DNA from: Bdellovibrionales bacterium
GTDB taxonomy: Bacteria; Bdellovibrionota; UBA1018; CAIMNF01
Assembly: GCA_947372355.1 (NCBI GenBank)
Contig: CANBTI010000006.1
Coordinates: 1 to 64,000, forward strand
Length of the DNA: 64,000 nt
Direction of reading: 5' to 3'
Positions 8,872 to 19,657 of the stretch are shown piece after piece (position 1 is the first letter of the stretch; each line of letters begins with the position of its first letter). Position numbers and translations under genes: made by a program. Below the pieces are notes generated by a model. The model had not been told where the DNA came from. It saw only the letters and a program-made list of their open reading frames with translations, and ran no database searches.

Positions 8872-9662
8872 AATTAAAGATGAGGAATCTCATTTTTTTG
8901 ATTTCACTCTTATTGCCAAGCATTTCTTATGCTGGCTTTAGTATTTTAGATCCAACAAATTTAAATGGTTTGTTACCCAGTAATGTTGCTGATGCTGCAA
9001 TCAAAACATTTGGGATTGCATTTGTTCATCGTCCTTATGATGGCGCTACTTCCCTATTTCAAACTAATTCTTTAGATTTTAAAATTGAAGTGACGATGAT
9101 CAAGATTGGGGACGCCCTCAATAATGCACTGGTGGCCAATGGGATGAGCACCAATACCACGGCCAACACCATCGCATTGCCAATTGCAAAAATCCACTTG
9201 CGTAAAGCTTTTAGTCCTAACTTTGATGCAGGAGTTTCAGCGATTTACTACTCTGGCCAACATGCAATCGGCACTGATTTAAAAATTGTACTCAGCAATC
9301 CCGAAGAAGGAATCACCACCGCCATACGTATTGGCTATTCTTATGCAACTGCACCGTTTTTATATCTTAAAAGTTTAAGCGTAATTTCTCCCGAATTTGT
9401 GATGTCTCGAAAGTTGAGTTTTGCTGAGCCCTACTTAGGGGTTGGGGGTAGATACATCACCGGCACTATTGAAGTTCCATTTAAAATAGATCCACTCCCA
9501 GCCTTTTCATTAGAAAAAGCAGGATCAGGCATCACCGCCTATGCCTATACAGGAGTTAACTTTCAAATCCTTGGTGCAACCGGCTTCCGTTTAGGAATGG
9601 AAGGCACTTACGATATTTCCGGTTTTAGCTCACTAGGAACTGTTTTTGGAATTGGCTTCTAA
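8868..9662 (+). CDS. Predicted outer-membrane protein
   Basis: Signal peptide, beta-barrel-like, ATGA-type overlap with upstream ORF. Confidence 0.6.
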   Translation: MKLKMRNLIFLISLLLPSISYAGFSILDPTNLNGLLPSNVADAAIKTFGIAFVHRPYDGATSLFQTNSLDFKIEVTMIKIGDALNNALVANGMSTNTTANTIALPIAKIHLRKAFSPNFDAGVSAIYYSGQHAIGTDLKIVLSNPEEGITTAIRIGYSYATAPFLYLKSLSVISPEFVMSRKLSFAEPYLGVGGRYITGTIEVPFKIDPLPAFSLEKAGSGITAYAYTGVNFQILGATGFRLGMEGTYDISGFSSLGTVFGIGF

Positions 9663-12280
9663 AGAACGAGTTCAAGTACGGTATTTACCAATAAGATTGC
9701 TTCATTTCGTACATTCTTCACTAAGTGTAACTCCGTATAAGTTTGGCGATGAGCTGCAGGATTTCTAAGATCCTGAAGGGTCATTAATCTCTTAGCAATC
9801 GAAATGCATTTATCATTCATCGCCACCGCATCTAATTGAGTGCTCATCGGTAACAAAGGCGTTCCCTGAATTTGAGGAATTTTACGAGCAAAGATGAGAA
9901 AAATTACAGCCCATGCACGCAATCCATCAAACACCTTGAATCGATCCTGCATAATCTTCCCATTAAAAAAAGTAGCACACATGAGTTTTGCTTTATGGAG
10001 TGGAAATCCCTCAGGAGTCACTTTTCCCTTTAGTCCTAAAACAGTGAGTACTTTTTCGGCTGGAGGATAATCCTCAGAAAAACCAACATTGTGCCAAAGA
10101 GTTTGAAAATCATGCAATCGCTGATCTAAACGTGGAAATAAATACTTTTGTCCGAGATGTCGCTCTAAAATTAAATCCAGAGCCTTACAATATTCCAAAA
10201 CAGTGGGTGCTTTATCCACGGGAAGATTTTGGAGATCTTGGGATTGATGAAAAGGTTGTTCTGCCGCACGAAGTGCCGATTGAACGGTAGGATCTAATTT
10301 GCCAAAAAGTGGAATCACTTCTAAAAGTTTTTTATCCAGTTCCTTAAGTGCGTCTTGTCCGATCGTGTTCACCGCCTCTGCATTTGCTAAGGATTTAGTG
10401 TCTAAAATCAAACGATCCCGTAAACTCACTAATTTTTCCCATTGAGGATGATCAGGATTTTTTTCTAAGATATCTTCAATCGATTTAACAAAACCTTCCC
10501 CCCCTTTTTTGAGAGGATCAAAACAACGATAAATTTTATCTAAAATTTCTTCATTGAGTAGATTTTGTTTTAAATAATCAATCACAGCTTGTTTGGCTTT
10601 TAAATTCTGATGTGCGCAAAGTGCATCCAGAGCTCGGCCTCGTAAAATTTCAGACGGAGATTTGAGGAATGGGATGAGCGATTCACTAGTTTCCGGTGAT
10701 TGATCAAAATTCTTGAGCGCAATTATAGCATTGAGCACAACCGGTTCATGCTCATGGCTCAATTGTTTCACCAAATATGGCTCATTGAGTTTCACATGAC
10801 CAAGAATTCGAACCACACCCACTCTAAACTCTACATTGAAGTGTTCATAATAACTTTTTAAGATCGTTTCAAAATCCTTAACCCAGTACCCACCAGAAGC
10901 GTAAATATCAATGATCGATAACACTCTTTGCCCTAGTGTTTCGGATTCCTGTTGAGTGAGAGATAAAAGCGAACTCGCTAAAATAGCGGCTGGAACTCGT
11001 GCAGAATGTTTTTCAAGGTACAAAAGCAATGAACCACGAAGTGGAACTTTTTTGAAATCCATTTCAAAATTTTTGAGAATGGAAGGAACATCTACACCCA
11101 ATTCAGCACATGCACGAATCAAACGAGCATAAACTTGAGGTGAAATTCCCGCTTGAATCCAAGACTCTACTTTTTTAGAAATCTCATCCCGATTTGAATT
11201 GAGCAATCTCCCATTCAAATCATCATTCCACCCATTGATCCAACGAATGGCCATCTCATCACTAGAGTTTTTAAGATAAGATAATGCTTCTTTTTCAAAT
11301 GAACCGTTTACTTCTAACCACTTCAATCGAACTTCAGGCGAAAGCGTTGAAGGTTGAATTACTTTTTCTAATTTTTCGTGGAGTGAAGTTGAAATCCCTA
11401 GATCACGAAAAGCCTCAAACAAAATGTAGTAATTTTCGGCAATACCAGAATCTTTAACCGTTTGTGCAATTTCGAGTAAATACTGATCTCGACGTAAAAA
11501 AGAAACACCACGTAGAGCAAATAAAAACCTTTTCCAATCTTTAGAGGTAGAAAAAATACTAAGACCAAGAGCAACCTCTTCAGGATCAAAAGAATGTAAC
11601 TCTAGTGGCAAAACAGGATGAGGATCGGTAAGGGTAAAGATTTTATTTAAATAATCTTCTAACTTAAACTGACTTCGAATTTGAACTTGCGACAATGCAC
11701 TTTGATAAACTTGAGAAAGCAATCCGTCTTCTAATAATCTAGATTCGTAGCGCCCAATGGCCTGTTGAATCTCCTGTGGATAGCGAGATAATCTTCCTAA
11801 TGAAAATAAACCTGCAAATAGCAGATCATTACTCAATTTAATTTTGGAATGTTGAAATAAATCAATCAACTTGGGTAATGCAGAAAAAGCTTTCAGCTCC
11901 CCTAACGATAACAGGATATTTCTCAACCAAGACCAATCTTGTTTTAAGAATGCTTCATCCCAATCTTTAATCAATCGATCGGTGGAAGCAAGATCTTGAA
12001 CCACTCCTAAAGCGTGCGCTAAAGAAGATTTCAGTGTTTCAGGTGCGGTTGGATAGAAGTTCCTGAGAAAAGTTCGCGCAGAGATACTCTTTCTACGAGC
12101 TAATGCTGAAATTGCAAATTGTTGCTCAGCAAGATCTTCAGGATTTTGAACTATTTGAGTCAGAAAGTGAAAAGAACGAGCGTCCTGAAAATCCCCCATT
12201 TGGCGAAGGACTTCTAAGCGCGTAGTTCTCCACTCGCTTTCATGATATTGCCTGATAAACTCCCGCGGTTCGCGAGTCAT
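9659..12280 (-). CDS. Large HEAT-repeat-like protein
   Basis: 873 aa; repeated alpha-helical pairs resembling HEAT repeats. Confidence 0.6.
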   Translation of the reverse strand: MTREPREFIRQYHESEWRTTRLEVLRQMGDFQDARSFHFLTQIVQNPEDLAEQQFAISALARRKSISARTFLRNFYPTAPETLKSSLAHALGVVQDLASTDRLIKDWDEAFLKQDWSWLRNILLSLGELKAFSALPKLIDLFQHSKIKLSNDLLFAGLFSLGRLSRYPQEIQQAIGRYESRLLEDGLLSQVYQSALSQVQIRSQFKLEDYLNKIFTLTDPHPVLPLELHSFDPEEVALGLSIFSTSKDWKRFLFALRGVSFLRRDQYLLEIAQTVKDSGIAENYYILFEAFRDLGISTSLHEKLEKVIQPSTLSPEVRLKWLEVNGSFEKEALSYLKNSSDEMAIRWINGWNDDLNGRLLNSNRDEISKKVESWIQAGISPQVYARLIRACAELGVDVPSILKNFEMDFKKVPLRGSLLLYLEKHSARVPAAILASSLLSLTQQESETLGQRVLSIIDIYASGGYWVKDFETILKSYYEHFNVEFRVGVVRILGHVKLNEPYLVKQLSHEHEPVVLNAIIALKNFDQSPETSESLIPFLKSPSEILRGRALDALCAHQNLKAKQAVIDYLKQNLLNEEILDKIYRCFDPLKKGGEGFVKSIEDILEKNPDHPQWEKLVSLRDRLILDTKSLANAEAVNTIGQDALKELDKKLLEVIPLFGKLDPTVQSALRAAEQPFHQSQDLQNLPVDKAPTVLEYCKALDLILERHLGQKYLFPRLDQRLHDFQTLWHNVGFSEDYPPAEKVLTVLGLKGKVTPEGFPLHKAKLMCATFFNGKIMQDRFKVFDGLRAWAVIFLIFARKIPQIQGTPLLPMSTQLDAVAMNDKCISIAKRLMTLQDLRNPAAHRQTYTELHLVKNVRNEAILLVNTVLELVL

Positions 12281-12286
12281 TTAGGC

Positions 12287-12610
12287 CTAGGCTTTCTTTT
12301 GCTTAACAGAATAAGAACGACACCAGCCAGTTACTGCAACTTCACCTGATGGAATGAGTTGGCACTTGCCAGTTTTAGCTTTTGCGTCACCTTGAAAAAA
12401 TTGGCAGCTTCCGCAGTTCGCTTTAGCATCTTTACGATCTTTTGAATCTTTTGCATTTGCAACATAACCAAGGGCTTTTACCAATGGATCATCACCTTTT
12501 ACTGGTTCAGAAAAAGCAGATTGAATTTTAAGTACTGGAGCAACCAATAAAGCTGCTGCACTTAAGGCAAGAGTCTTCATAAAAAAACGACGAGAATTTG
12601 AATTTTTCAT
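12287..12610 (-). CDS. High-potential iron-sulfur protein (HiPIP), Tat-like signal
   Basis: SRRFFMKTLALSAAALL; CGSCQFFQGDAKAKTGKCQLIPSGEVAVTGWCRSY (CxxCxxF..GxCxL..GWC). Confidence 0.85.
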   Translation of the reverse strand: MKNSNSRRFFMKTLALSAAALLVAPVLKIQSAFSEPVKGDDPLVKALGYVANAKDSKDRKDAKANCGSCQFFQGDAKAKTGKCQLIPSGEVAVTGWCRSYSVKQKKA

Positions 12611-12696
12611 ACTTTCATTATCGAGTGTGGCGAGAAGAAAATCAATATAAAATACGCCATTGCTTTAGTCTCCAATGTCAGACACAATTATGGCGA

Positions 12697-15600
12697 ATGA
12701 AACTCCCCTCACTGCAAGAGCTTAAACGACTTGGCCAAGCTGCGTTAAAAAAAGGACTCGATCCATCTGCCCTAGAGCGCGGCTTACAATATTTGCGCGA
12801 TGGAGGCTTTGATAGTTTTGAATTAGCGACACTTGGAACTAAAGGTTATCTACTTGAGTTTAAACTCGACGAAGTCACAAAAACTAAAATTGAAATGAGT
12901 CATGCCGGACAACCTCTCTACTCAGAGTGTGATTGCTCTATGTCTGGTTACGGAATTTTTTGTAAACACCAAGCCTTAGCTACATGGGTGGTTACCATTC
13001 TGGCTTCACAAAAATATGATCTCACTCGTGTTCCAGAAGAAATTTATGAGAAAATTAAAACTTTTGGAGATGAATTTTCAAAACTAAAAAATGTAGTTGC
13101 CCCTGCTCCTGAATCACAAGGAGCAAGCGTTCATCACCACTCCTCAAATGAAAAGCCCCAACATTTCTTAGGCCATTTTGAAGCATTAATCTTTTGTTAC
13201 CCCCATCAACCAATCAGTGGTGACGAACTTGCCATTGAACCTAAATTTTCAATCACCTTAGAAAAAGCTCCATCCCATCAAGATTTTTTACTGCCTGATC
13301 TTGCCATTCCATTCTTACGTGAATCGGATTTACCGCATCCACTTTGGAGATCACCTAAATCATTCCGTGGAACCACGAACAACCTTTTTCAAAATCCTTA
13401 TGAAATTCTAAGGAAAAAAAGCATTTATTATCTTTTCTCCGATCACACACGCATTCCAGTCTCTGAAATTCTTTTTCATCCTTACTGCAATGCTGTTCCA
13501 TCCGAATTACTTCCCACATCAGCTCGTTTGGGAGATCAAGATGCAACCACTTTAATTCAACCCAGAAGACTTCGTTTTTTTCCTGCCTCTAAAGATTTAC
13601 CTGTTTGGGATCTTCATGCGGATCGAAAACTAGATGCGATTTTACTTGGAGTTACCGAAGAAGCGATTAAATTAAATAAACGCGGAAAATTAAAAATCTA
13701 TTTTTCTAATTCTGAAAAATTAGAATCTCAAGATTTAGCCGATGAGCTCACTACTTTTGAACTTCAACCCCCTGCTCACTTGAAATCCGGCTATTATTTC
13801 AAAATCATTCCTAACAATACTCAAGATTTTGAAGTGGAAGCATCCGTACACTTTCATCCTGATTGGATTTGGTATCCAACCTGTGCTTATAATCCAAAAA
13901 GTAATCAGGCCTTTTTGCATCCTTACCATCATTGGCTGGATCATTATCCAACCAAAGTAGTTCTCAGTAGTCATGGAGCATTTGAATCTTTATTTGAACG
14001 AATTCAATCTGAATTTCAAACTCAATTGAATGAAATCCACACAGATCCAAGATTTGAATTTTTGAAAAAAGAATCATTCACTCCTCATATCAGAGTGTTT
14101 TCAAATGGAACTTTTTCAGTTGAGCATGATTTTGATTTTGCAAAAGTAGATGGAATGCCCCTTCCTATACTCAAACAACTTCAGATCCTTTCTCTTGGGC
14201 TAAAGGCTTGGGATGAAAACCTGAGTGAAGAAATGTTTGTCATCAAAAAACAAGCCAAACGCGCCAATGATTTAAGATTACTCAGGCACATTGGTATTGC
14301 TGCAATGGTTTTTCAAGAATCCATTCGATATTTCATCAAAGCAGATAAACCTTTTCCACAATTCTTTGATCAAATTAAACTAAAAGTTGCCCATTTACTC
14401 AATAAGCTCGAAGGCGCTCCCAGCTCACAAAATATTACTCTTGAAATATTTTGTTCAAAACCGGCAATTGAATATTTAGAAACCTATATTCTTGATTTAA
14501 AAAAATTATCAGAGGAAAAACTTTTCCCACTTCTCACTGGTTCAGATACCGATCGAGAACCCCATAGCGCTCTCGTGAGTGGCGTTTACTCATTTTATCT
14601 TAAAATGATTTATGCTTGGATTTCGTTAGCACAATCTCAATCTCAAGGTGCGATCTTACTTAAAACCAAAGATGGCGTAATTCAAAATCCTGTTTTTGAA
14701 AATCCAACCAAGATTAAAGATCTTCAAATTCTTAAACCAACTGAAGAAGTTGCACTTCATCCATTAAAATGGATCTTTACTAAAAAAGAATCGAATGCGG
14801 AAACACTCATTCGCGCATTCTTACCCCTTCAAAATGAAGGTGCCATTCTATCTCTAGATGATCAGCCTATTGAAGAGCTTCATGATGAAGATTTCATTTC
14901 TGAATTTGTCTTGGAAGAAACTCCAGATCAACATGGTCGAATTGATTGGTTTGAGCTTCATCCAAAATTCTTTTTTAAAGGAACCGAAATTTCAGAAGAA
15001 GCAGCAAAAAAACTTTCTGATACGGGGATGATTACCTTTCAAGGTAAAATTTACCGTTTGAATCAAGGAACCATTCCATCCCTAGAAAAACTCACTCATT
15101 TCTGGGATCAATTGGCTGCTACTCAAGGATCTAAGCGTGGAAACAAAAAGCAAGATCGCATTTACCGTCTTTCTAAACATTACACTCTTGAACTTCTCGC
15201 ACTTCGCTCTACCGGCGTAAAAGTAAAAGGTGGCCCGATCTGGGATCAAATTTGCCAATTTTACGATGGATTAGGAAGCGAACGTGAACCACTTCCTATG
15301 CCAAAGAATTTTAAGGGAGATTTAAAGCCCTATCAAAGTCGAGGCGTACAATGGATCAATGATCTTTATCGTTTGGGAATGGGTGGAATTCTTGCCGATG
15401 ATATGGGTCTAGGTAAAACCGTACAAACTCTCGTTTTTATCGAAAGTTTACGAGATGCAAATGATCTAGGTCATGCTTTAATTGCTGTTCCCACTTCACT
15501 CACTTACAACTGGTTTAGTGAGGCGAAAAAATTTACACCTGATCTTCCCATTCATATTTTTAACTCAAAAGAAATCGCAGAAACTAAAGATTTCTTGGCC

Positions 15601-16740
15601 AAAAATCCTCATTGCATTTTAATCACTACCTACGGATTGATGGCTGAACATGAAGGGTTTTTCTCCGATGTTCGTTGGAATATGCACATTTATGATGAAG
15701 CACAAAATCTAAAAACGATCACTGCAAAGAGAACTACTGTTTCAAGAAAAATCCCAGCTCGTTTCAAACTTTGCCTCACCGGTACGCCATTAGAAAATCA
15801 CATGGGTGAATTTTATTCTTTGATGGATTTAGTGGTGCCTGGATCGCTAGGGCCTTTTGATCAATTCAGAAAAACTTACATGCAATCCTACGCGCCGGAT
15901 CCTGAACGAATCCAGTTTTTAAAATTAAAAACAAAACCGCTAGTTTTGCGTAGAACTAAATCTTCAATCTTAAAAGAACTTCCTCCTAAAACAGAAAGTA
16001 CGATTAAAATTCCATTTTCTGAGAAACAATTGGCTATTTATCGTGATATCGCGCTTTCTTGGAATTCAAGAGTTCGCCAAGCGATCACTGAAAATGGAGA
16101 AACCAAGAGCCAGTTGATCATGCTCACGGCGCTTCTTCGTTTACGCCAAGTGTGTTCAGCTCCTAGCGCGATTCCAAATGTGAACTACACAGAAATTCCA
16201 CCAAAAATTTCTCTCTTGGTAGATAACTTAAAGGGCATTGTTGAAACCGGTGAAAGCGCACTCGTATTCACTCAGTTCTTAGGAACCTTTGATCTACTCG
16301 CAAAAGAAATGAAAAAGGCCGGAATTCCATTTTTCTCTCTTCACGGTAAAGTGAGCCGTAAAGATCGTGAAGTGGCATTACAAAATTTCCAAGATCACAA
16401 AACTGGTGGCGTGATGCTCATGACCCTAAAAACCGGGGGTGTGGGTTTGAATCTAACGAAAGCAAGTTATGTGTTCCATCTTGAACCATGGTGGAATCCA
16501 GCGGTTGAAAATCAAGCAACAGATCGTACGCATCGAATCGGGCAAACTAAACCAGTTCAAGTGTATCGCTACATCATGAGTGAATCGGTGGAAGAAAAAA
16601 TCGAAGTGCTGAAGAGTCGTAAATCTTCACAGTTCAATGCTCTATTCTCTGAAGATGAAAGTGCGCTAGAAGCAAAAATTGCAGAAGCCGGCGGACCATC
16701 CCTCTCGCAGAAAGATTTTGAATACTTATTGGGAATTTAA
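12697..16740 (+). CDS. SNF2-family DEAD/DEAH helicase with N-terminal SWIM-like zinc finger
   Basis: ILADDMGLGKTVQTL, YDEAQNLK, LTGTPLENHMGEFYSLMDLV, TDRTHRIGQTKPVQVYR; CDCSMSGYGIFCKH SWIM. Start set to internal ATG because the tracked start overlaps the divergent HiPIP gene. Confidence 0.92.
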   Translation: MKLPSLQELKRLGQAALKKGLDPSALERGLQYLRDGGFDSFELATLGTKGYLLEFKLDEVTKTKIEMSHAGQPLYSECDCSMSGYGIFCKHQALATWVVTILASQKYDLTRVPEEIYEKIKTFGDEFSKLKNVVAPAPESQGASVHHHSSNEKPQHFLGHFEALIFCYPHQPISGDELAIEPKFSITLEKAPSHQDFLLPDLAIPFLRESDLPHPLWRSPKSFRGTTNNLFQNPYEILRKKSIYYLFSDHTRIPVSEILFHPYCNAVPSELLPTSARLGDQDATTLIQPRRLRFFPASKDLPVWDLHADRKLDAILLGVTEEAIKLNKRGKLKIYFSNSEKLESQDLADELTTFELQPPAHLKSGYYFKIIPNNTQDFEVEASVHFHPDWIWYPTCAYNPKSNQAFLHPYHHWLDHYPTKVVLSSHGAFESLFERIQSEFQTQLNEIHTDPRFEFLKKESFTPHIRVFSNGTFSVEHDFDFAKVDGMPLPILKQLQILSLGLKAWDENLSEEMFVIKKQAKRANDLRLLRHIGIAAMVFQESIRYFIKADKPFPQFFDQIKLKVAHLLNKLEGAPSSQNITLEIFCSKPAIEYLETYILDLKKLSEEKLFPLLTGSDTDREPHSALVSGVYSFYLKMIYAWISLAQSQSQGAILLKTKDGVIQNPVFENPTKIKDLQILKPTEEVALHPLKWIFTKKESNAETLIRAFLPLQNEGAILSLDDQPIEELHDEDFISEFVLEETPDQHGRIDWFELHPKFFFKGTEISEEAAKKLSDTGMITFQGKIYRLNQGTIPSLEKLTHFWDQLAATQGSKRGNKKQDRIYRLSKHYTLELLALRSTGVKVKGGPIWDQICQFYDGLGSEREPLPMPKNFKGDLKPYQSRGVQWINDLYRLGMGGILADDMGLGKTVQTLVFIESLRDANDLGHALIAVPTSLTYNWFSEAKKFTPDLPIHIFNSKEIAETKDFLAKNPHCILITTYGLMAEHEGFFSDVRWNMHIYDEAQNLKTITAKRTTVSRKIPARFKLCLTGTPLENHMGEFYSLMDLVVPGSLGPFDQFRKTYMQSYAPDPERIQFLKLKTKPLVLRRTKSSILKELPPKTESTIKIPFSEKQLAIYRDIALSWNSRVRQAITENGETKSQLIMLTALLRLRQVCSAPSAIPNVNYTEIPPKISLLVDNLKGIVETGESALVFTQFLGTFDLLAKEMKKAGIPFFSLHGKVSRKDREVALQNFQDHKTGGVMLMTLKTGGVGLNLTKASYVFHLEPWWNPAVENQATDRTHRIGQTKPVQVYRYIMSESVEEKIEVLKSRKSSQFNALFSEDESALEAKIAEAGGPSLSQKDFEYLLGI

Positions 16741-16746
16741 ACAAGC

Positions 16747-17700
16747 ATGAGTGAAACGATGAATGATCTTAAATTTTTTCTTGATCATCTCCGAGTTTCT
16801 AAAAATTCCTCTATTCATACCTTGTCTGCTTATGAGCGCGATTTAAAACAATTTGAAGTAGTTTTGATCTCGCGTAAAAAAAATCTCGTTTCGGCAAGTG
16901 AAAATGATATTCAGGCATATTTAAAAGATCTTCGTTCTAAAGAGCAAAAAACCACATCAATTGCCCGTAAAATTTCGGCTATTCGCCAGTTCTATAAGTT
17001 TCTCATTCAAGAAAATCGAATTGAAGAAGATCCTTCCTTATTTATTGAATCTCCATCTGCTTCTAAAAAACTACCCAAAGCGATCTCTCCAGAAATCATT
17101 GAAAAAATTTTAGCGGTAGTAGATCAAGGTTCTCAGTATTTAATGGATGGTTCTGAAAAAGATGAAATCAAGATTCAGGCGCTTCGCTTAAGAGATCGAG
17201 CGATGGTTTATTTTTTATACGCCACTGGAGTACGCGTTTCTGAACTGATCAATATCCCACTTCAACACATGGATCTTGAAGCAGGATATGCCCGTGTGAT
17301 GGGTAAACGAAAAAAAGAACGCGTGGTTCCTTTTGTTCCGATCGTCACCAAATATTTAAATGAATATTTAGAAACGGCTCGCCCGCATTTACTGGCAGCG
17401 AATCCAAATCAAAATTGTGAAACATTTTTTATAGGTCTCGGTGGTGAAGGACTCACCCGCCAAGGCTTTTGGAAAACGTTAAAAAAAATTGCCATCGCTG
17501 CCGGCTTAACTGAAAGCCTTCATCCCCACATGCTTCGGCATACCTTTGCTACTGATTTACTGAAATCGGGAATGGATCTCCGCTCACTTCAAATGTTACT
17601 GGGGCATGCCGATATGCAAACTACCCAGATTTACACCCACATTGCTCCTGATCATTTACAAAATGTGATTAAAAAATATCATCCGAGGGGTGGAAAGTGA
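16747..17700 (+). CDS. Tyrosine recombinase XerC/XerD
   Basis: LSAYERDLKQFE N-terminal core-binding; HMLRHTFATDLLKSGMDLRSLQMLLGHADMQTTQIYTH. Confidence 0.92.
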   Translation: MSETMNDLKFFLDHLRVSKNSSIHTLSAYERDLKQFEVVLISRKKNLVSASENDIQAYLKDLRSKEQKTTSIARKISAIRQFYKFLIQENRIEEDPSLFIESPSASKKLPKAISPEIIEKILAVVDQGSQYLMDGSEKDEIKIQALRLRDRAMVYFLYATGVRVSELINIPLQHMDLEAGYARVMGKRKKERVVPFVPIVTKYLNEYLETARPHLLAANPNQNCETFFIGLGGEGLTRQGFWKTLKKIAIAAGLTESLHPHMLRHTFATDLLKSGMDLRSLQMLLGHADMQTTQIYTHIAPDHLQNVIKKYHPRGGK

Positions 17701-17731
17701 TTACTTTAAAATCCATGATGAGCGCATTGAT

Positions 17732-18121
17732 CTAGGAAGTACGAAGCATTTCAATCTGCTGTAAAAGTGCACGTTTATATTGCAGAAATGACGGTGATTT
17801 CGATTCGTTCAGCAAAGTTTCTAACAAATTAGCAACGGCTAATTTGGATTGACCTTGATCAAGTTGAGTCAATGATAAGAAAACTGAAAATTCAGGAGAA
17901 TTAGGAAATTTTCTTTTAGCTTCATTTAGTGTACGAGCAGAATCCTCTAAACGTGAACACCATCTATAAGTACTTCCAAGTCCCAGTAAAAGGCCTTTTT
18001 GGTCGTCTAATGAAAGTGAATCAATCCCTTTCAAGGCTGACTCATATAATCCGAGTGCCTTCTCTTCATCCCCTGAGCTATCAGCACTTGATGCCTCATC
18101 GTATAGTTTTTTAGCGTTCAT
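17732..18121 (-). CDS. TPR-repeat protein
   Basis: TPR-like helical repeats (KALGLYESALKGID..., SARTLNEAKRKFPNSPEF). Confidence 0.65.
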   Translation of the reverse strand: MNAKKLYDEASSADSSGDEEKALGLYESALKGIDSLSLDDQKGLLLGLGSTYRWCSRLEDSARTLNEAKRKFPNSPEFSVFLSLTQLDQGQSKLAVANLLETLLNESKSPSFLQYKRALLQQIEMLRTS

Positions 18122-18153
18122 AAACCTAATTTTTCCTGCTCACGCTCTTGTCA

Positions 18154-18912
18154 CTATTTCTTCCGCTGAAAATACTTCTGATACTTCACCACAGGCGACA
18201 TGGAACTGAGTAAACACCACAAAAAACCGTAAAACCCGTCTAATACGCCTAGTTTTACATAAAATAATTTGATGAAAGTAAATGGAAACGCTACCCACAT
18301 TTTAAAACGACTGATGGGTTTTCCTCTGGCCATCAATTCATCTGCGGCCATGGAAGTGTAACGGTTGAATTTTCGAAAATAATCTTCCAGCGTTTGATAA
18401 CTGTAATGATCAAGAGCTCCGTAAATAGAAGAACACTCACCAGAAGTGAGAACCACTTGTTCATGAACTTTTGAAAAATTCACATTTCCGCGTCTACGAT
18501 CAAATAATCTTAAAACCCAATCATGTTGAGTGCCCGCGTATCCTAGGCGTTTCTTTAAAAAGAAAAGAGGTCGGTGAATTTTATACCCAGAATATTGAGA
18601 ATCTGCGGTGAGTTCTCCCTCACGCATCATCGCGGTAATTTCATCTTTCAGTTCTGGGGAAACCACTTCATCCGAATCCACGATGAAAACCCAATCGTAG
18701 GTTGCTTTTGAAACACCAAAATTTTTCTGTTCTCCAAAACCTTGATCTAAAGTTTTTTGAAAGATGCGAGCATCAAAACGTTCAGCAATGGCTAAAGTTG
18801 CATCTGTACTTCCTGAATCAAGAATTACAATTTCGGTACACCAAGTGAGCGAGTCTAAAACGCGCTCAAGCATATATTCTGAGTTATGGGTTAAAACCAC
18901 GGCGCTAATCAT
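18154..18912 (-). CDS. Glycosyltransferase family 2 (LPS core type)
   Basis: ISAVVLTHNSEYMLERVLDSL, ILDSGSTDAT, VFIVDSDEVVSPEL. Confidence 0.88.
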   Translation of the reverse strand: MISAVVLTHNSEYMLERVLDSLTWCTEIVILDSGSTDATLAIAERFDARIFQKTLDQGFGEQKNFGVSKATYDWVFIVDSDEVVSPELKDEITAMMREGELTADSQYSGYKIHRPLFFLKKRLGYAGTQHDWVLRLFDRRRGNVNFSKVHEQVVLTSGECSSIYGALDHYSYQTLEDYFRKFNRYTSMAADELMARGKPISRFKMWVAFPFTFIKLFYVKLGVLDGFYGFLWCLLSSMSPVVKYQKYFQRKK

Positions 18913-18983
18913 ATGTTTTCTATTCTATCATAATCAATCGCAAGGTTGATCATATAATGTAAATCATGATATCCATTTAAACT

Positions 18984-19655
18984 ATGGACGGATTACAAGA
19001 AGGCATTCAAAGATTAGGCTATCAATTTGTACCTTTTCTACTTGCTGTGGTGGGTCATGAATTTGGACACGGACTAATGGCCTATTATTGGGGCGATCAC
19101 ACCGCAAAAGAAAATGGACGACTCACTTTAAATCCAATTCCTCATCTAGATATGGTGGGAACGATTATATTTCCCATCATCAATATGTTGAGTGGAATCA
19201 GTTTTCTGATTGGTTGGGCAAAGCCAGTGCCTATTGATCCACGCCGTTTTAGAAAGTACCGCCCAGGTTTATTCTGGGTGGCGATCGCTGGCCCGATGGC
19301 TAATTTCATCATGGCATTTTTCTGTGCCTTATTTCTTTGCGTGATGGTTCGATTTGCTCAACCTGATTTTATTTTTTTTAAAGAATTCTCTGCCATGTTT
19401 CAAGTCGGAGTTTATCTTAATTTTGGGTTGGGAGTATTCAATCTCATCCCCCTTCCACCACTCGATGGAAGCAAAATCATTGAAAGTTTCTTGAGTTATT
19501 CCCAGATGCAGCAATATGAAAAATTAGGAAAATATAGTTTTTTCATTCTCATGGCACTCATGTTTTCGGGAGCATTAAAATATTTAAGTCCGCCGATTAT
19601 TTTTATGAGTAATTTAACTTTAAATTTAGCAGCAACCATCGTTGGAGTGAATTGA
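18984..19655 (+). CDS. Site-2 protease family (M50) intramembrane metalloprotease
   Basis: GHEFGHGLMAYYWGD; NLIPLPPLDGSKI. Confidence 0.88.
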   Translation: MDGLQEGIQRLGYQFVPFLLAVVGHEFGHGLMAYYWGDHTAKENGRLTLNPIPHLDMVGTIIFPIINMLSGISFLIGWAKPVPIDPRRFRKYRPGLFWVAIAGPMANFIMAFFCALFLCVMVRFAQPDFIFFKEFSAMFQVGVYLNFGLGVFNLIPLPPLDGSKIIESFLSYSQMQQYEKLGKYSFFILMALMFSGALKYLSPPIIFMSNLTLNLAATIVGVN

Positions 19656-19657
19656 GC

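Noticed and set aside
12598-12696. N-terminal 33-aa extension of the SNF2 ORF
   Set aside because: It overlaps the divergent HiPIP start and looks like noncoding translation; internal ATG at 12697 begins the conserved-looking region.
16747-17700. Xer-type recombinase as evidence for a second integrative element
   Set aside because: Sequence is a standard chromosomal XerC/D type in a housekeeping context without flanking repeats or cargo.
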